Source: GCA-003244245 sp963712995 (lineage in GTDB: Bacteria; Actinomycetota; Actinomycetes; Mycobacteriales; Pseudonocardiaceae). Taken from it: a DNA stretch of 64,000 bases. How positions within the stretch are numbered: the stretch's first letter is position 1; each line of letters begins with the position of its first letter. The notes beneath the pieces were generated by a model. That model searched no databases. It was given only the letters and a program-made list of their open reading frames with translations, and was not told the DNA's origin. The translations under genes were made by a program, and so were the position numbers. The stretch covers positions 434,001 to 498,000 of the forward strand of contig CAVQKH010000030.1 of NCBI GenBank assembly GCA_963712995.1, in the 5' to 3' direction. Below, one piece after another: positions 6,498-14,057 of the stretch.

Positions 6498-8189
6498 ATG
6501 ACGAGGTTGGCACTGTGCGGTGGGACCTACTCCAATCCGTACGCGTTGCGGGCCTTCGTGCACGACGCCCGGGCCCGCGGTGCCGAGCGCCTGTGGTGCC
6601 TGGGCGATTTCGGTGCCTACGGGGCCGAGCCGGAGGCGATCTGGCCGCTGCTGATCGAGGGCGGCATTGAGTGCCTGGCCGGTAACTACGAGCTCGCCAT
6701 CGGCCGGGGGGACCCGGACTGCGGCTGCGGGTACGCCGACGACGAGGACAACGCCTTCGCCGCGATCGCCTACGACTACACCTTGCGGCACACCTCCGCG
6801 GAGTTCGCGGCGTGGATGCGGACCCTGCCCACCGAGCACCGGGAGAGCGTCGAGGGCGTGGCGCTGCACCTGGTGCACGGCTCCCCGCTGGCCGTCAACG
6901 ACTTCTGGTGGGAATCGCTGCCGGATGAGCTGCACCGGCTGCGGATCGCGGAATCCGGCGCGGACGTGATCTGCTGCACGCACTCCGGGTTGCCCTGGAT
7001 CAGGCGCTTCGGAGACACCCGCTCTCACGGAACCCTGGTGGTCAACGTCGGAGTGCTGGGTCGCCCGGCCAACGACGGCGGTCAGCACGTCTGGTACGCG
7101 CTGCTCGACATCGTCGAGGGCCACGCCACCGCGGAGCTGGTCGCGCTGGACTACGACTGGCGGGCGCACGCCGCGTCGATGCGCGAGGCCGGGCTGCCCG
7201 AGGCGTTCACCCAGACCGTGGAGACCGGATGGTGGACGACCTGCCTGGAGATCGTGCCGCCGGTGGAGCGCTCCCGGGGCCGCTTCCAGCTCTACAAATC
7301 AGCGATGCCCGAGTTCGCCGGCGAGCAGGTGTCCTGGGGCTCGGCCCCGGAGATCCCCGACGACGGCGTCCCGGTGCTCCCGCTGTTCGGATCGGCACTG
7401 TTCCCGCCCCGGTTGTGGGTCTACACCAACTTCCACTGCAACCTGGCCTGCAGCTACTGCTCCGTCGCGTCCTCCCCGCAGGCCCGGCGCCGCTCGCTGG
7501 GCCTGCCCCGGTTCCGCGAGCTGGTCGACGACGCGGTGGCGGAGGGCTTCACCGAGCTCTACGTCACCGGCGGTGAGCCCTTCCTCGAACGTGACCTCGT
7601 CGAGATGCTGCTCTACGCCACCGAGCGGCTCGACGTGGTGTGCCTGACCAACGCGATGCTCTACCAGGGCTGGCGGCGTTCTCAGCTGGAGCGCCTCGCG
7701 AGCCGGCCGCGGCTGATCCTGCAGACCTCGCTGGACGGCGCGCAGCCCTCGTTCCACGATGCCAACCGGGGGTTCGGCGCGTGGGCCAAGGCGATGGCGG
7801 GCCTGGACGTGGCGCTGTCGCTGGGCCTGCCGGTGCGGGTCGGGATGACCGAGACGGCGCACAACAGCGCCGAGATCGAGCCGCTGCGGGCGCTGCTGGC
7901 CGCCAAGGGGATCTGTGGTGCGGACTTCGCGGTGCGCCCGCTGGTCAAGCGGGGGCATTCCGCCGACGGGGTGGCCATCGACACCGACAACACCGTGCCC
8001 GAGCTGACCGTTACCGCCGACGGCTGGCACTGGCACCCCGCTGGAGCCGATTTCGACACCTCACCGGACATGCTGCTGGCCGGACCCGAGGTCAGTATGG
8101 CCGAGGCCAAGCGGCGCGCGGTGGAGCTGTTCCTGCACCTTCGCCAGCGCGACGGCTCCCTCCCCCTGATCTACAACTGCGCCGTGTGA
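6498..8189 (+). CDS. Metallophosphoesterase-radical SAM fusion protein, 563 aa
   Basis: Residues 1 to about 240 resemble a calcineurin-like metallophosphoesterase, with degenerate motifs GDFGAYG, GNYE (for GNHE), LVHGSP and CTHSG (for GHTH). Residues 300-560 are a radical SAM domain with C314-N-L-A-C318-S-Y-C321 (CxxxCxxC), VTGGEPFLE and LQTSLDGA. The chain ends abruptly at IYNCAV without a SPASM-type cysteine cluster. Histidine-to-tyrosine and histidine-to-serine changes in the esterase motifs suggest a binding or weakly active phosphatase module. It diverges from the radical SAM-selenoprotein operon, and part of it recurs as a decayed copy at 12288-12425, beyond the lasso cluster. The substrate is unknown. 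Confidence 0.85.
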   Translation: MTRLALCGGTYSNPYALRAFVHDARARGAERLWCLGDFGAYGAEPEAIWPLLIEGGIECLAGNYELAIGRGDPDCGCGYADDEDNAFAAIAYDYTLRHTSAEFAAWMRTLPTEHRESVEGVALHLVHGSPLAVNDFWWESLPDELHRLRIAESGADVICCTHSGLPWIRRFGDTRSHGTLVVNVGVLGRPANDGGQHVWYALLDIVEGHATAELVALDYDWRAHAASMREAGLPEAFTQTVETGWWTTCLEIVPPVERSRGRFQLYKSAMPEFAGEQVSWGSAPEIPDDGVPVLPLFGSALFPPRLWVYTNFHCNLACSYCSVASSPQARRRSLGLPRFRELVDDAVAEGFTELYVTGGEPFLERDLVEMLLYATERLDVVCLTNAMLYQGWRRSQLERLASRPRLILQTSLDGAQPSFHDANRGFGAWAKAMAGLDVALSLGLPVRVGMTETAHNSAEIEPLRALLAAKGICGADFAVRPLVKRGHSADGVAIDTDNTVPELTVTADGWHWHPAGADFDTSPDMLLAGPEVSMAEAKRRAVELFLHLRQRDGSLPLIYNCAV

Positions 8190-8372
8190 ACGCCGGAGAG
8201 CAACCGCTCCGTCAAGCTCGCCGATCGGGTTGATCATGAGATTGCTGGTGGCGCTACAGTGCCCGCAGATCAGTGCCACGCCCCATATGGCACATGCGCT
8301 GACGGCTTGCTATCGCCATGCTGGTGATCGAGCGTTCTGGCGGGCGCCAGGATGAGGATGAAGGATCAGCAG

Positions 8373-8519
8373 ATGATGAATGACACTGACGACCAGCAGG
8401 CCGAGACGTACGAGCCGCCCACGCTCACTGAGGTCGGCCCATTCGCCAGGGTGACGACGGGGCAGTATTCACGGACTCACTCTGACGATAGTGACGCTGG
8501 TGGTTACTGGAACGAGTGA
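8373..8519 (+). CDS. Lasso peptide precursor (A protein), 48 aa
   Basis: This short gene has the actinobacterial lasso leader pattern YxxPxLxxxGxFxxxT exactly: YEPPTLTEVGPFARVT, with Thr at position -2. The predicted leader is residues 1-29 and the core GQYSRTHSDDSDAGGYWNE (19 aa). Gly1 can close an isopeptide ring on Asp9, the only acidic residue in the allowed positions 7-9; the bulky Tyr16 and Trp17 could act as steric locks. The ATG at 8373 has AGGA 7 bases upstream; in-frame ATGs at 8352 and 8358 are alternatives. It directly precedes and slightly overlaps the cyclase frame. The core is acidic with D9, D10 and D12, which suits an aspartate-modifying methyltransferase in the same operon. 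Confidence 0.85.
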   Translation: MMNDTDDQQAETYEPPTLTEVGPFARVTTGQYSRTHSDDSDAGGYWNE

Positions 8520-10440
8520 CCCGGCCCAGCAGAAATTGGGCGATTCATGCAACTGTAGGCGCGGTGGTTTCGTCTGGTGGTGCGCACTACCAGACACCGA
8601 GGCTACCGCGCCTGTGACGTCGCTGCTGTGCGCTGCCGGTGATGTTCTCGCCCAGCACGCCAACGGGCGAGCGTGGATCATCGGGCAGCACGGATCAGGA
8701 GCTGTGCACGTCCTCGATGTCGGCTCGACACGGGTCGCCATCCTGGGTGAGTGTCTGGCCGCTGTGAGGCGCCGCGCCATAGAAACCCATGGCGGCGTGG
8801 ATGAACTCATGGTTTCGCTGTTGTCGTTGCCGGGTAGTTTTCATATCGTCATCACGGGCTCATCCGGGCTGGTCGCCGCAGGCGACGTGGCCGGATTCCG
8901 GCGCCTGTTCACCGCAAGCACGGACGGGACTGCGTTGGTCGCCAGCCATGCCGATGTGCTGCGTCGACTGCTTGACGCTCCGATCGACCGGACGTGGCTC
9001 GCCGCGAAGCTCGCCAGCCCGGAGCCGCCGAGTGTGCTGCGCGACACGCTGAGTCCTTTTGCCGGAGTGACACCAGTCCCGGCAGGGCACCTTGTCCGGA
9101 TTTCCGGACGTACGTGCCGAACCTCCCGCTGGTGGACGTCTCCCCAGGCGACACAACCTCTTGCCTCGGGTGGCGCTGCGTTGCGCCAGACACTGATCGA
9201 GGCCGTGGCCGGCAGAATCGATTGTGCCGGCGGGCCGGTCAGCGTGCAGCTGTCCGGCGGTTTGGACTCGACTTCGTTGGCTTTCCTGGCCCGGTCGGCC
9301 CGTCCGCTGCTGATCACCACCACTGGGCGGTCGCCGATCGACGACGATCTCACGTGGGCATGCCGTGCTGCGGACCTGCTGAAGGGAAGCCCGCACCGAG
9401 TGATTCCCCACGACCAGACCCCGCTGTTCTTTGCCGACCTGAACGAGCCGCAGCTAGCCTTGGATGAGCCCGCGCCGTTCGCCGCTGGTCGCGCCCGCCA
9501 GCGCTTCACCGCCCGCTTTCTGAGTGAGTACGGCACCGTCGCGCACCTCAACGGCCAAGGTGGCGATGAGGTGCTACTCGCACCTTTGGCGTATCTGCGA
9601 CCGGCTATCCGAGCCGTACCCCGAACCGGCTGGCGGCACTTGCGCGGCCACGCTGCCCTAAAGAACATCCCATCCTTGACGATGGCGCGGACTGTGCTGC
9701 ACAGCCAGGCATCGTTCGCTAAGTGGCTGCGCGGCATAGCCGACACCGTGCGAATCGAAAGACCAGCCGCGATCGCGGCGACCGGCTGGGAAGCTCCGCC
9801 GTTGCTACCCCCGTGGATTACCGACGAAGCCGCAGAGCTCGTCCGCGCGGCGATTCTCGCCGCCGACCCCACCGCCATCGCCGCCGACCCGGTCACCCAC
9901 GCCGCCGTCGCCCGGATCCGCGCCTCGGCCTACCGCGCTGCGCTATACCGCGACGCCATGCAGGCCGACGGGGTACCTACGGCGATGCCGTACTTCGACC
10001 GGCATGTGGTGGAGGCGTGCCTGTCGGTGTTGCCGTGGGAGCGCACTGACCCGTGGTGTCCGAAGCCGTTGCTCCGCTCAGCTTTTCTTGGCGTAATTCC
10101 GGGTACCGCGTTGTCGCGCCGCACGAAGGGTGCGTACAACGCCGATATCTACCATGGTTGGAACACTCACCGATTGCAGGTCTCTGAGCTGCTGGACAGC
10201 CCGCGACTCGCCGAGCAAGGACTCATCGACCCAGCCAGGATGCGGGCGCTGCTGACCTCGTTCGGCCCTGGCGGGCTACCGCCGGTGTGGATTACTGATT
10301 TGATCGCAGTTGAGACCTGGTTGCGTGATCTTGCCCCGCCGTTCAAACGCGAGGAGGCCAACAATGCGGTTGTCTCTGCCGATCCGACGCACCCGCGCCG
10401 GGATCAGGCTTGCCCATGCCGTGGTGATCGCGCCTGTTGA
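8491..10440 (+). CDS. Lasso peptide macrolactam synthetase (asparagine-synthase-like C protein)
   Basis: This ATP-dependent enzyme adenylates the Asp9 side chain of the core and closes the ring with Gly1. It has a glutaminase-derived N-terminal half and an asparagine-synthetase half with the PP-loop VQLSGGLDSTSLA (about residue 250), HLNGQGGDEVLL, and the C-terminal SRRTKGAYNADIY typical of this clan. Family resemblance begins near 8565 (GFVWWCALPDTEA). The exact start is unclear: GTG 8491 overlaps the precursor by 29 bp, and TTG 8536 lies after it; neither has a good ribosome site. Its 3' end overlaps the RRE gene by 77 bp in another frame. Confidence 0.9.
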   Translation: MTLVVTGTSDPAQQKLGDSCNCRRGGFVWWCALPDTEATAPVTSLLCAAGDVLAQHANGRAWIIGQHGSGAVHVLDVGSTRVAILGECLAAVRRRAIETHGGVDELMVSLLSLPGSFHIVITGSSGLVAAGDVAGFRRLFTASTDGTALVASHADVLRRLLDAPIDRTWLAAKLASPEPPSVLRDTLSPFAGVTPVPAGHLVRISGRTCRTSRWWTSPQATQPLASGGAALRQTLIEAVAGRIDCAGGPVSVQLSGGLDSTSLAFLARSARPLLITTTGRSPIDDDLTWACRAADLLKGSPHRVIPHDQTPLFFADLNEPQLALDEPAPFAAGRARQRFTARFLSEYGTVAHLNGQGGDEVLLAPLAYLRPAIRAVPRTGWRHLRGHAALKNIPSLTMARTVLHSQASFAKWLRGIADTVRIERPAAIAATGWEAPPLLPPWITDEAAELVRAAILAADPTAIAADPVTHAAVARIRASAYRAALYRDAMQADGVPTAMPYFDRHVVEACLSVLPWERTDPWCPKPLLRSAFLGVIPGTALSRRTKGAYNADIYHGWNTHRLQVSELLDSPRLAEQGLIDPARMRALLTSFGPGGLPPVWITDLIAVETWLRDLAPPFKREEANNAVVSADPTHPRRDQACPCRGDRAC

Positions 10441-10660
10441 CGACGGGCTGACGCTCGTCGATAACCGGCGCGGCACGCTGTATCACCTCAACCACACGGG
10501 GGCTGTCATCCTCGCCACTCTCATCGACGGTGGCGGCACTGTCGAATCCGCCATTGCCGCCATGGTGAATCGGTACAGGATCGACGAAGTCCGCGCCCGC
10601 GCTGACATCACAGCCCTGGTCCACAACCTGCGTGCGCGTGGGCTGGTGATCAGTCGGTGA
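10364..10660 (+). CDS. Lasso peptide leader-recognition protein (PqqD-like RRE, B1)
   Basis: This 98-aa RiPP recognition element binds the leader and delivers the precursor to the peptidase and cyclase. The PqqD-like winged-helix pattern is visible: DDGLTLVDNRRGTLYHLN, then GAVILATLIDGGGTVESAI. The ATG at 10364 has GAGGAGG 6 bases upstream inside the end of the cyclase frame, a strong reason to prefer it over the upstream ATG at 10310. Its last codons overlap the peptidase start by 4 bp (GTGA). Confidence 0.9.
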   Translation: MRLSLPIRRTRAGIRLAHAVVIAPVDDGLTLVDNRRGTLYHLNHTGAVILATLIDGGGTVESAIAAMVNRYRIDEVRARADITALVHNLRARGLVISR

Positions 10661-11100
10661 GCGTTCCCGTCGTCCTACCCCCACCAGTCGCCCTCACTAC
10701 CGGCGAACGGCTGTCGGGCCATGCCGCAATCGTTGTTGCCCGGCTGCTGCTCACCGTGACACGCGGCCGACCTGCTCCACTTGTCGCTGTCCTGCGCGTC
10801 GCACAGCACTGCACCCGACCCGGCACCATCACGCACGCGCAGCGGGCCAGAGTCATCGTGGAGACCGTCAGCCTGCGGTGCGCCAGCCACCACGGATGCC
10901 TGCTCCGCTCGCTGGCGATCCTGTTGCTGTGCCGATGGTGCGGTCACTGCGTCACCTGGCGAGTCGGCGTGCACTCCCCACCACCCACGTCACATGCCTG
11001 GGTTGAGGCAGCCGGTCAGCCGGTCGGCGAACTGTTCGATCCTCGCTCGTTCTACACACCGATCATCACGGTTGGGCCAGGAAGGACGGCTCTCCGGTGA
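10657..11100 (+). CDS. Lasso peptide leader peptidase (transglutaminase-like B2)
   Basis: A 147-aa cysteine protease of the microcin J25 B2 type that removes the leader. The triad is readable as C81 (HHGCLLRSLA), H113 (TSHAWVE) and D128 (ELFDPRS). Length and spacing are normal for split B1/B2 systems of actinobacteria. It starts at GTG 10657, overlapping the RRE stop by 4 bp, and ends overlapping the methyltransferase start by 4 bp, so B1, B2 and the methyltransferase form one coupled transcript. Confidence 0.9.
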   Translation: MSVPVVLPPPVALTTGERLSGHAAIVVARLLLTVTRGRPAPLVAVLRVAQHCTRPGTITHAQRARVIVETVSLRCASHHGCLLRSLAILLLCRWCGHCVTWRVGVHSPPPTSHAWVEAAGQPVGELFDPRSFYTPIITVGPGRTALR

Positions 11101-12284
11101 CCACTCTCAGCACAGGCCCGGTGGCGGATCGGCTGGTCGCCTACGCCGACTCACTGCGTGACGTAGGCGCGATCTGCACCCATGCTGTGCATGCCGCGTT
11201 CGCCACCGTGCCGCGGCATCGTTTCCTGCCGCACTTCCGCTACCGCGCTGATGAATACACCCTCGCTGCCAACCAGGAGCCGTCCGGCGAGGTACTGGAC
11301 ATCGTGTATGCCAATACCTCGCTGCTCACCCACACCGGCCACGACGGTGACCCACCGTCCAGCAGTTCCGCCCCGTCGATCATGGCGAAGATGCTCGAGA
11401 CCCTCGACCTACGCCCCGGTCTGCGCACGTTGGAGATCGGCGCCGGTACTGGCTACAACGCCGCTCTGATCCACCACATCACCGGCGCCCCCGTCGTCAC
11501 CATGGAAGCCGGGCACCACGCCGCTACCGAGGCCACCACAGCCCTGCGGGCTCTGGGACTCGACGACCAGGTGCACGTGATCCACAGCGACGGATACCCC
11601 GGATACCCCGATGGCGCACCCTATGACCGGTTGATCGTGACCTGCGGTATCGCTGGCATCCCGTCGCAGTGGTTGGACCAACTCGCCCCGGAAGCTGTGA
11701 TCATCGCGCCGGTTGCACATGCGGGAGTTCACCCGATCATCGCCGCCTACCGCCACCCTGACACCAACGAGCTCGAAGGTCGGACGCTGCTGTGGGGCGA
11801 CTTCATGTCCGCCGTCGGTCATCTCCGCCCGGTCAAGCTGTTTCACCACGACCCCGCCCACGACATCCCCACCAGCCAAGCCCGGCGGATACCCGATGCT
11901 GGAGGAGTCCTTGACCAAGCCCAGTACCACGACCTCTGGTGCTATCTCGGTGCCCGTGACTTAAGGATCACCCGGGCCTACCCCGACACCGATGTCTTCG
12001 ATCTCACCCTCGGGGTATGTGCCCTCGTCGAACCCGGTGTCGGCACAGCTTGGATACACACTGACGGCACCATGACCATCACCGGCAACCCGGAGATCGG
12101 CGACCAACTCGCGACCCTCGTCCAGCAATGGGACACCGACAGCAGACCACGCGTCTGTGACTGGAGCATCGATTGGCACGGCGCTGGCAGTGGCCCAGTT
12201 GGTCTGCTGCGTCCGCATCGCTGGCGATCTGGCCACGTTAGCGCGAAGATCCACCAATCGGGTGTGCGCCGTTCTCACTTCTGA
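11097..12284 (+). CDS. Protein L-isoaspartyl-methyltransferase-like tailoring enzyme of the lasso cluster
   Basis: This SAM-dependent enzyme is of the PIMT family, with the substrate-proximal region PRHRFLPHFRYRADEY, motif I TLEIGAGTGYNAAL and the later YDRLIVTCGI. At 395 aa it is much longer than housekeeping PIMT (about 210 aa), with a C-terminal extension as in lasso-associated relatives that methylate an Asp of the lasso peptide and let it collapse to an aspartimide (lihuanodin/cellulonodin-2 type). Target residues here would be among D9, D10 and D12 of the core; D9 is needed for the ring, so D10-Ser or D12-Ala is more likely, which is inference. The last 35 residues (HGAGSGPVGLLRPHRWR onward) look like unconstrained read-through. 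No transporter gene is present. Confidence 0.88.
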   Translation: MTTLSTGPVADRLVAYADSLRDVGAICTHAVHAAFATVPRHRFLPHFRYRADEYTLAANQEPSGEVLDIVYANTSLLTHTGHDGDPPSSSSAPSIMAKMLETLDLRPGLRTLEIGAGTGYNAALIHHITGAPVVTMEAGHHAATEATTALRALGLDDQVHVIHSDGYPGYPDGAPYDRLIVTCGIAGIPSQWLDQLAPEAVIIAPVAHAGVHPIIAAYRHPDTNELEGRTLLWGDFMSAVGHLRPVKLFHHDPAHDIPTSQARRIPDAGGVLDQAQYHDLWCYLGARDLRITRAYPDTDVFDLTLGVCALVEPGVGTAWIHTDGTMTITGNPEIGDQLATLVQQWDTDSRPRVCDWSIDWHGAGSGPVGLLRPHRWRSGHVSAKIHQSGVRRSHF

Positions 12285-12287
12285 CGG

Positions 12288-12425
12288 GTGGAGCGCTCCC
12301 GGGGGCGTTTTCAGCTCTATAAGTCGGCGATGCCTGATTTCGCAGTTACTGTTCCGTCGCGTCGTCCCAGCAGGCCCGGCGGCGCCCGCTGGTCAAGCGG
12401 GGGCATTCCGCCGACGGGGTGGCCA
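12288..12425 (+). pseudogene. Eroded second copy of the metallophosphoesterase-radical SAM gene
   Basis: Three short blocks match the intact gene at 6498-8189 in order: 12288-12344 resembles 7262-7318 (VERSRGRFQLYKSAMP), 12348-12382 resembles 7460-7494 around the second half of the CxxxCxxC motif, and 12381-12424 is nearly identical to 7933-7976 (RPLVKRGHSADGVA). The intervening DNA is deleted. It begins 3 bp after the lasso methyltransferase stop, so the lasso cluster lies between the intact gene and this remnant. Confidence 0.85.
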
Positions 12426-12672
12426 GGTCGTTGGTCCGGTGGTCGCGGCGATCTGGTCCAGGAACGTGTCGAGGATCGCGACCAAACGATGCGGGTCGGG
12501 TTTGGTGAGGATCGCCTGCCGCGCCATCCGCGCTGCGACCTTGGCCTCGACTTCTCGCGGTGTTGCATAAAGGCCGACGGTGCTGATGACCGCACGCGTA
12601 TAGGCGGCTGTCTGGAGCAGGTCCAGCACGACGACGGGCTCGAAGTTGGTGATCGTGGTGGCGTGCCCGTGG
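12426..12672 (-). pseudogene. Fragment of an XRE-family regulator C-terminal (DUF5753) domain
   Basis: The minus frame reads LLQTAAYTRAVISTVGLYA then VEAKVAARMARQAILTKPDP, the conserved core of the DUF5753 domain found after XRE-type helix-turn-helix domains in actinobacteria. The helix-turn-helix part and C-terminus are absent, and the frame runs directly into the radical SAM remnant. An ATG at 12629 allows a nominal 78-aa product, but it is best read as a gene relic. Confidence 0.65.
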
Positions 12673-12692
12673 TGGCGGGTACACCGGTAGTT

Positions 12693-13583
12693 TCAGGTCC
12701 CCGGTGGAGGTGGTGTGAACCCGCGTGGCCATGTGGTGGTGTTGTCAGCGATCACGCCGATGAGGTTGGCATCACAGAGCTTTGCGTTGGTGAGGTCTGC
12801 GCCGAGGAGTACTGCCCCGCAAAGGTCAGCCCTGGTCAGGTCCGCTCCGCGGAGGTCGGCACCAGACAGGTCGGTCTTGCGTAGGACAGTGTCGGACAGG
12901 GTGGTGCCGGCAAGCTTGGCGCCGACGAGGTGGGCACCCTCAAGATTGGAATGCGCGAAACACACACCAGGGATGTCCAATCCGTCGAGCTCGGCATTGC
13001 GGAGGTCGACTCTCTCCAACTCCGACCAGGCGCCATCGAGGATCATCGTCCGTCGGCTGAGGGCGGCAAGCGCGGCTCCGATGTCGTCGGCGATGCCACC
13101 GTGCCGGGGTCTCCGGTCTGTCGGTACCTCGGATTCCGGGTGGGTGGGTGGCCAGGGTGCGTGCCGGCGGACGAACGCCGTGAGTAGCGCGTGGGCGTGG
13201 CCGCGGTAGTGCGCGTCGAGTTCGGACAGTTGTTCCAGGGCGTAGACACCGCCGTGCCGAATCGACACCTGTTCACTGGCCAGTTGGTCGATAGCCTTGG
13301 TGAACAAGTCGATGGTGTGTCCCTCACGGTTGGCACGAACTTGTCGCAGCGTCATCACCGCGCCGGAAGCGACGCCGCCCAGCGCGAGGAGCCCACCGAA
13401 TCCCTGCAACAGGGTGGACCGAACGTCGTTTTCCGCCTTGAACCGATCCACCGCCGTGAGACCTGATCCACCTCCCACAACCCAGGCGGGTCCAAAGACG
13501 ACGCACACCGACAGCACCCCACCAACAACCACGGCAGCAAAGAGCACCGCCATCACGACCGTAGCGAGGCTTCGATCACTCAT
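12693..13583 (-). CDS. Membrane-anchored pentapeptide-repeat protein, 296 aa
   Basis: The N-terminus has one or two transmembrane segments (MAVLFAAVVVGGVLSVCVVF; later FGGLLALGGVASGAV), then a cytoplasmic region with RQVRANREGHTIDLFTKAIDQL, and a C-terminal right-handed helix of pentapeptide repeats A(D/N)LXX (LSGADLRGADLTRADLCGAV and on). This membrane plus LFTKAIDQL plus pentapeptide layout is common in actinobacteria, and its function is unknown. The ATG at 13583 is chosen because GAGGGAG lies just upstream; an ATG at 13652 would add 23 residues. It lies downstream of the gene graveyard at 12288-12672. Confidence 0.82.
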   Translation of the reverse strand: MSDRSLATVVMAVLFAAVVVGGVLSVCVVFGPAWVVGGGSGLTAVDRFKAENDVRSTLLQGFGGLLALGGVASGAVMTLRQVRANREGHTIDLFTKAIDQLASEQVSIRHGGVYALEQLSELDAHYRGHAHALLTAFVRRHAPWPPTHPESEVPTDRRPRHGGIADDIGAALAALSRRTMILDGAWSELERVDLRNAELDGLDIPGVCFAHSNLEGAHLVGAKLAGTTLSDTVLRKTDLSGADLRGADLTRADLCGAVLLGADLTNAKLCDANLIGVIADNTTTWPRGFTPPPPGT

Positions 13584-14057
13584 GGTCTCCCTCAACCAGG
13601 CCGCCACCACATTTCCCGACCCCAAACGTAACCCAGTTGGTCGCTCGCTCATGCCGCGAGCGGCGACTGATCAGAAGCAGAGGCCGCAGGCCCGCGTCTC
13701 GCCACCAACGTTGCGGCGAGCGAACTCCCCAAGCTCGTGGTACGCCCGCGTCGGGGTCGGGGAGCTGTACGGGCCGTTCCTCGCGCTGTCTGGCGTCTGC
13801 ATCTCCTAGAGGTATTCGCGAGAAGTACAAGGAGTTGTGTAGCAACACGAATTTAGAGGATATTTCGCCCGAATGTGCAAGCGTCTGGCGCCGCCGCCGC
13901 CGACTATCCTCCGCTTACTGACTACGTCCGGGACTCCTACTCGCTGTTGAAACGACGTCAAGAAGCGCTGTTCGCCGACAAAACAGGACCCTCCCGAACG
14001 GGTTGTATATGCTCGACGAACCATAGGCGGCGCATACGGCCGAGCACTCAGGGCTGT
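13584..14057. other. Intergenic stretch without a supported gene
   Basis: About 470 bp with lower GC than its surroundings around 13805-14030. Open frames here (for example one from 13875 on the plus strand) are short and have no family resemblance or ribosome site. It probably holds the promoter of the pentapeptide-repeat gene on its left side and the 3' flank of the flavoprotein gene on its right. Nothing else is seen. Confidence 0.5.

Noticed and set aside
8187..8230. A second in-frame UGA (the stop of the metallophosphoesterase-radical SAM gene) followed by a CGGAG/CTCCG hairpin
   Set aside because: The loop starts only 9 nt after the UGA, too close for a SECIS element, and the read-through peptide shows no family resemblance or conserved cysteine context.
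8352..8372. Upstream ATGs at 8352 and 8358 as the lasso precursor start
   Set aside because: Both would have the ribosome-binding purines overlapping or abutting the start; ATG 8373 has AGGA at the right distance.
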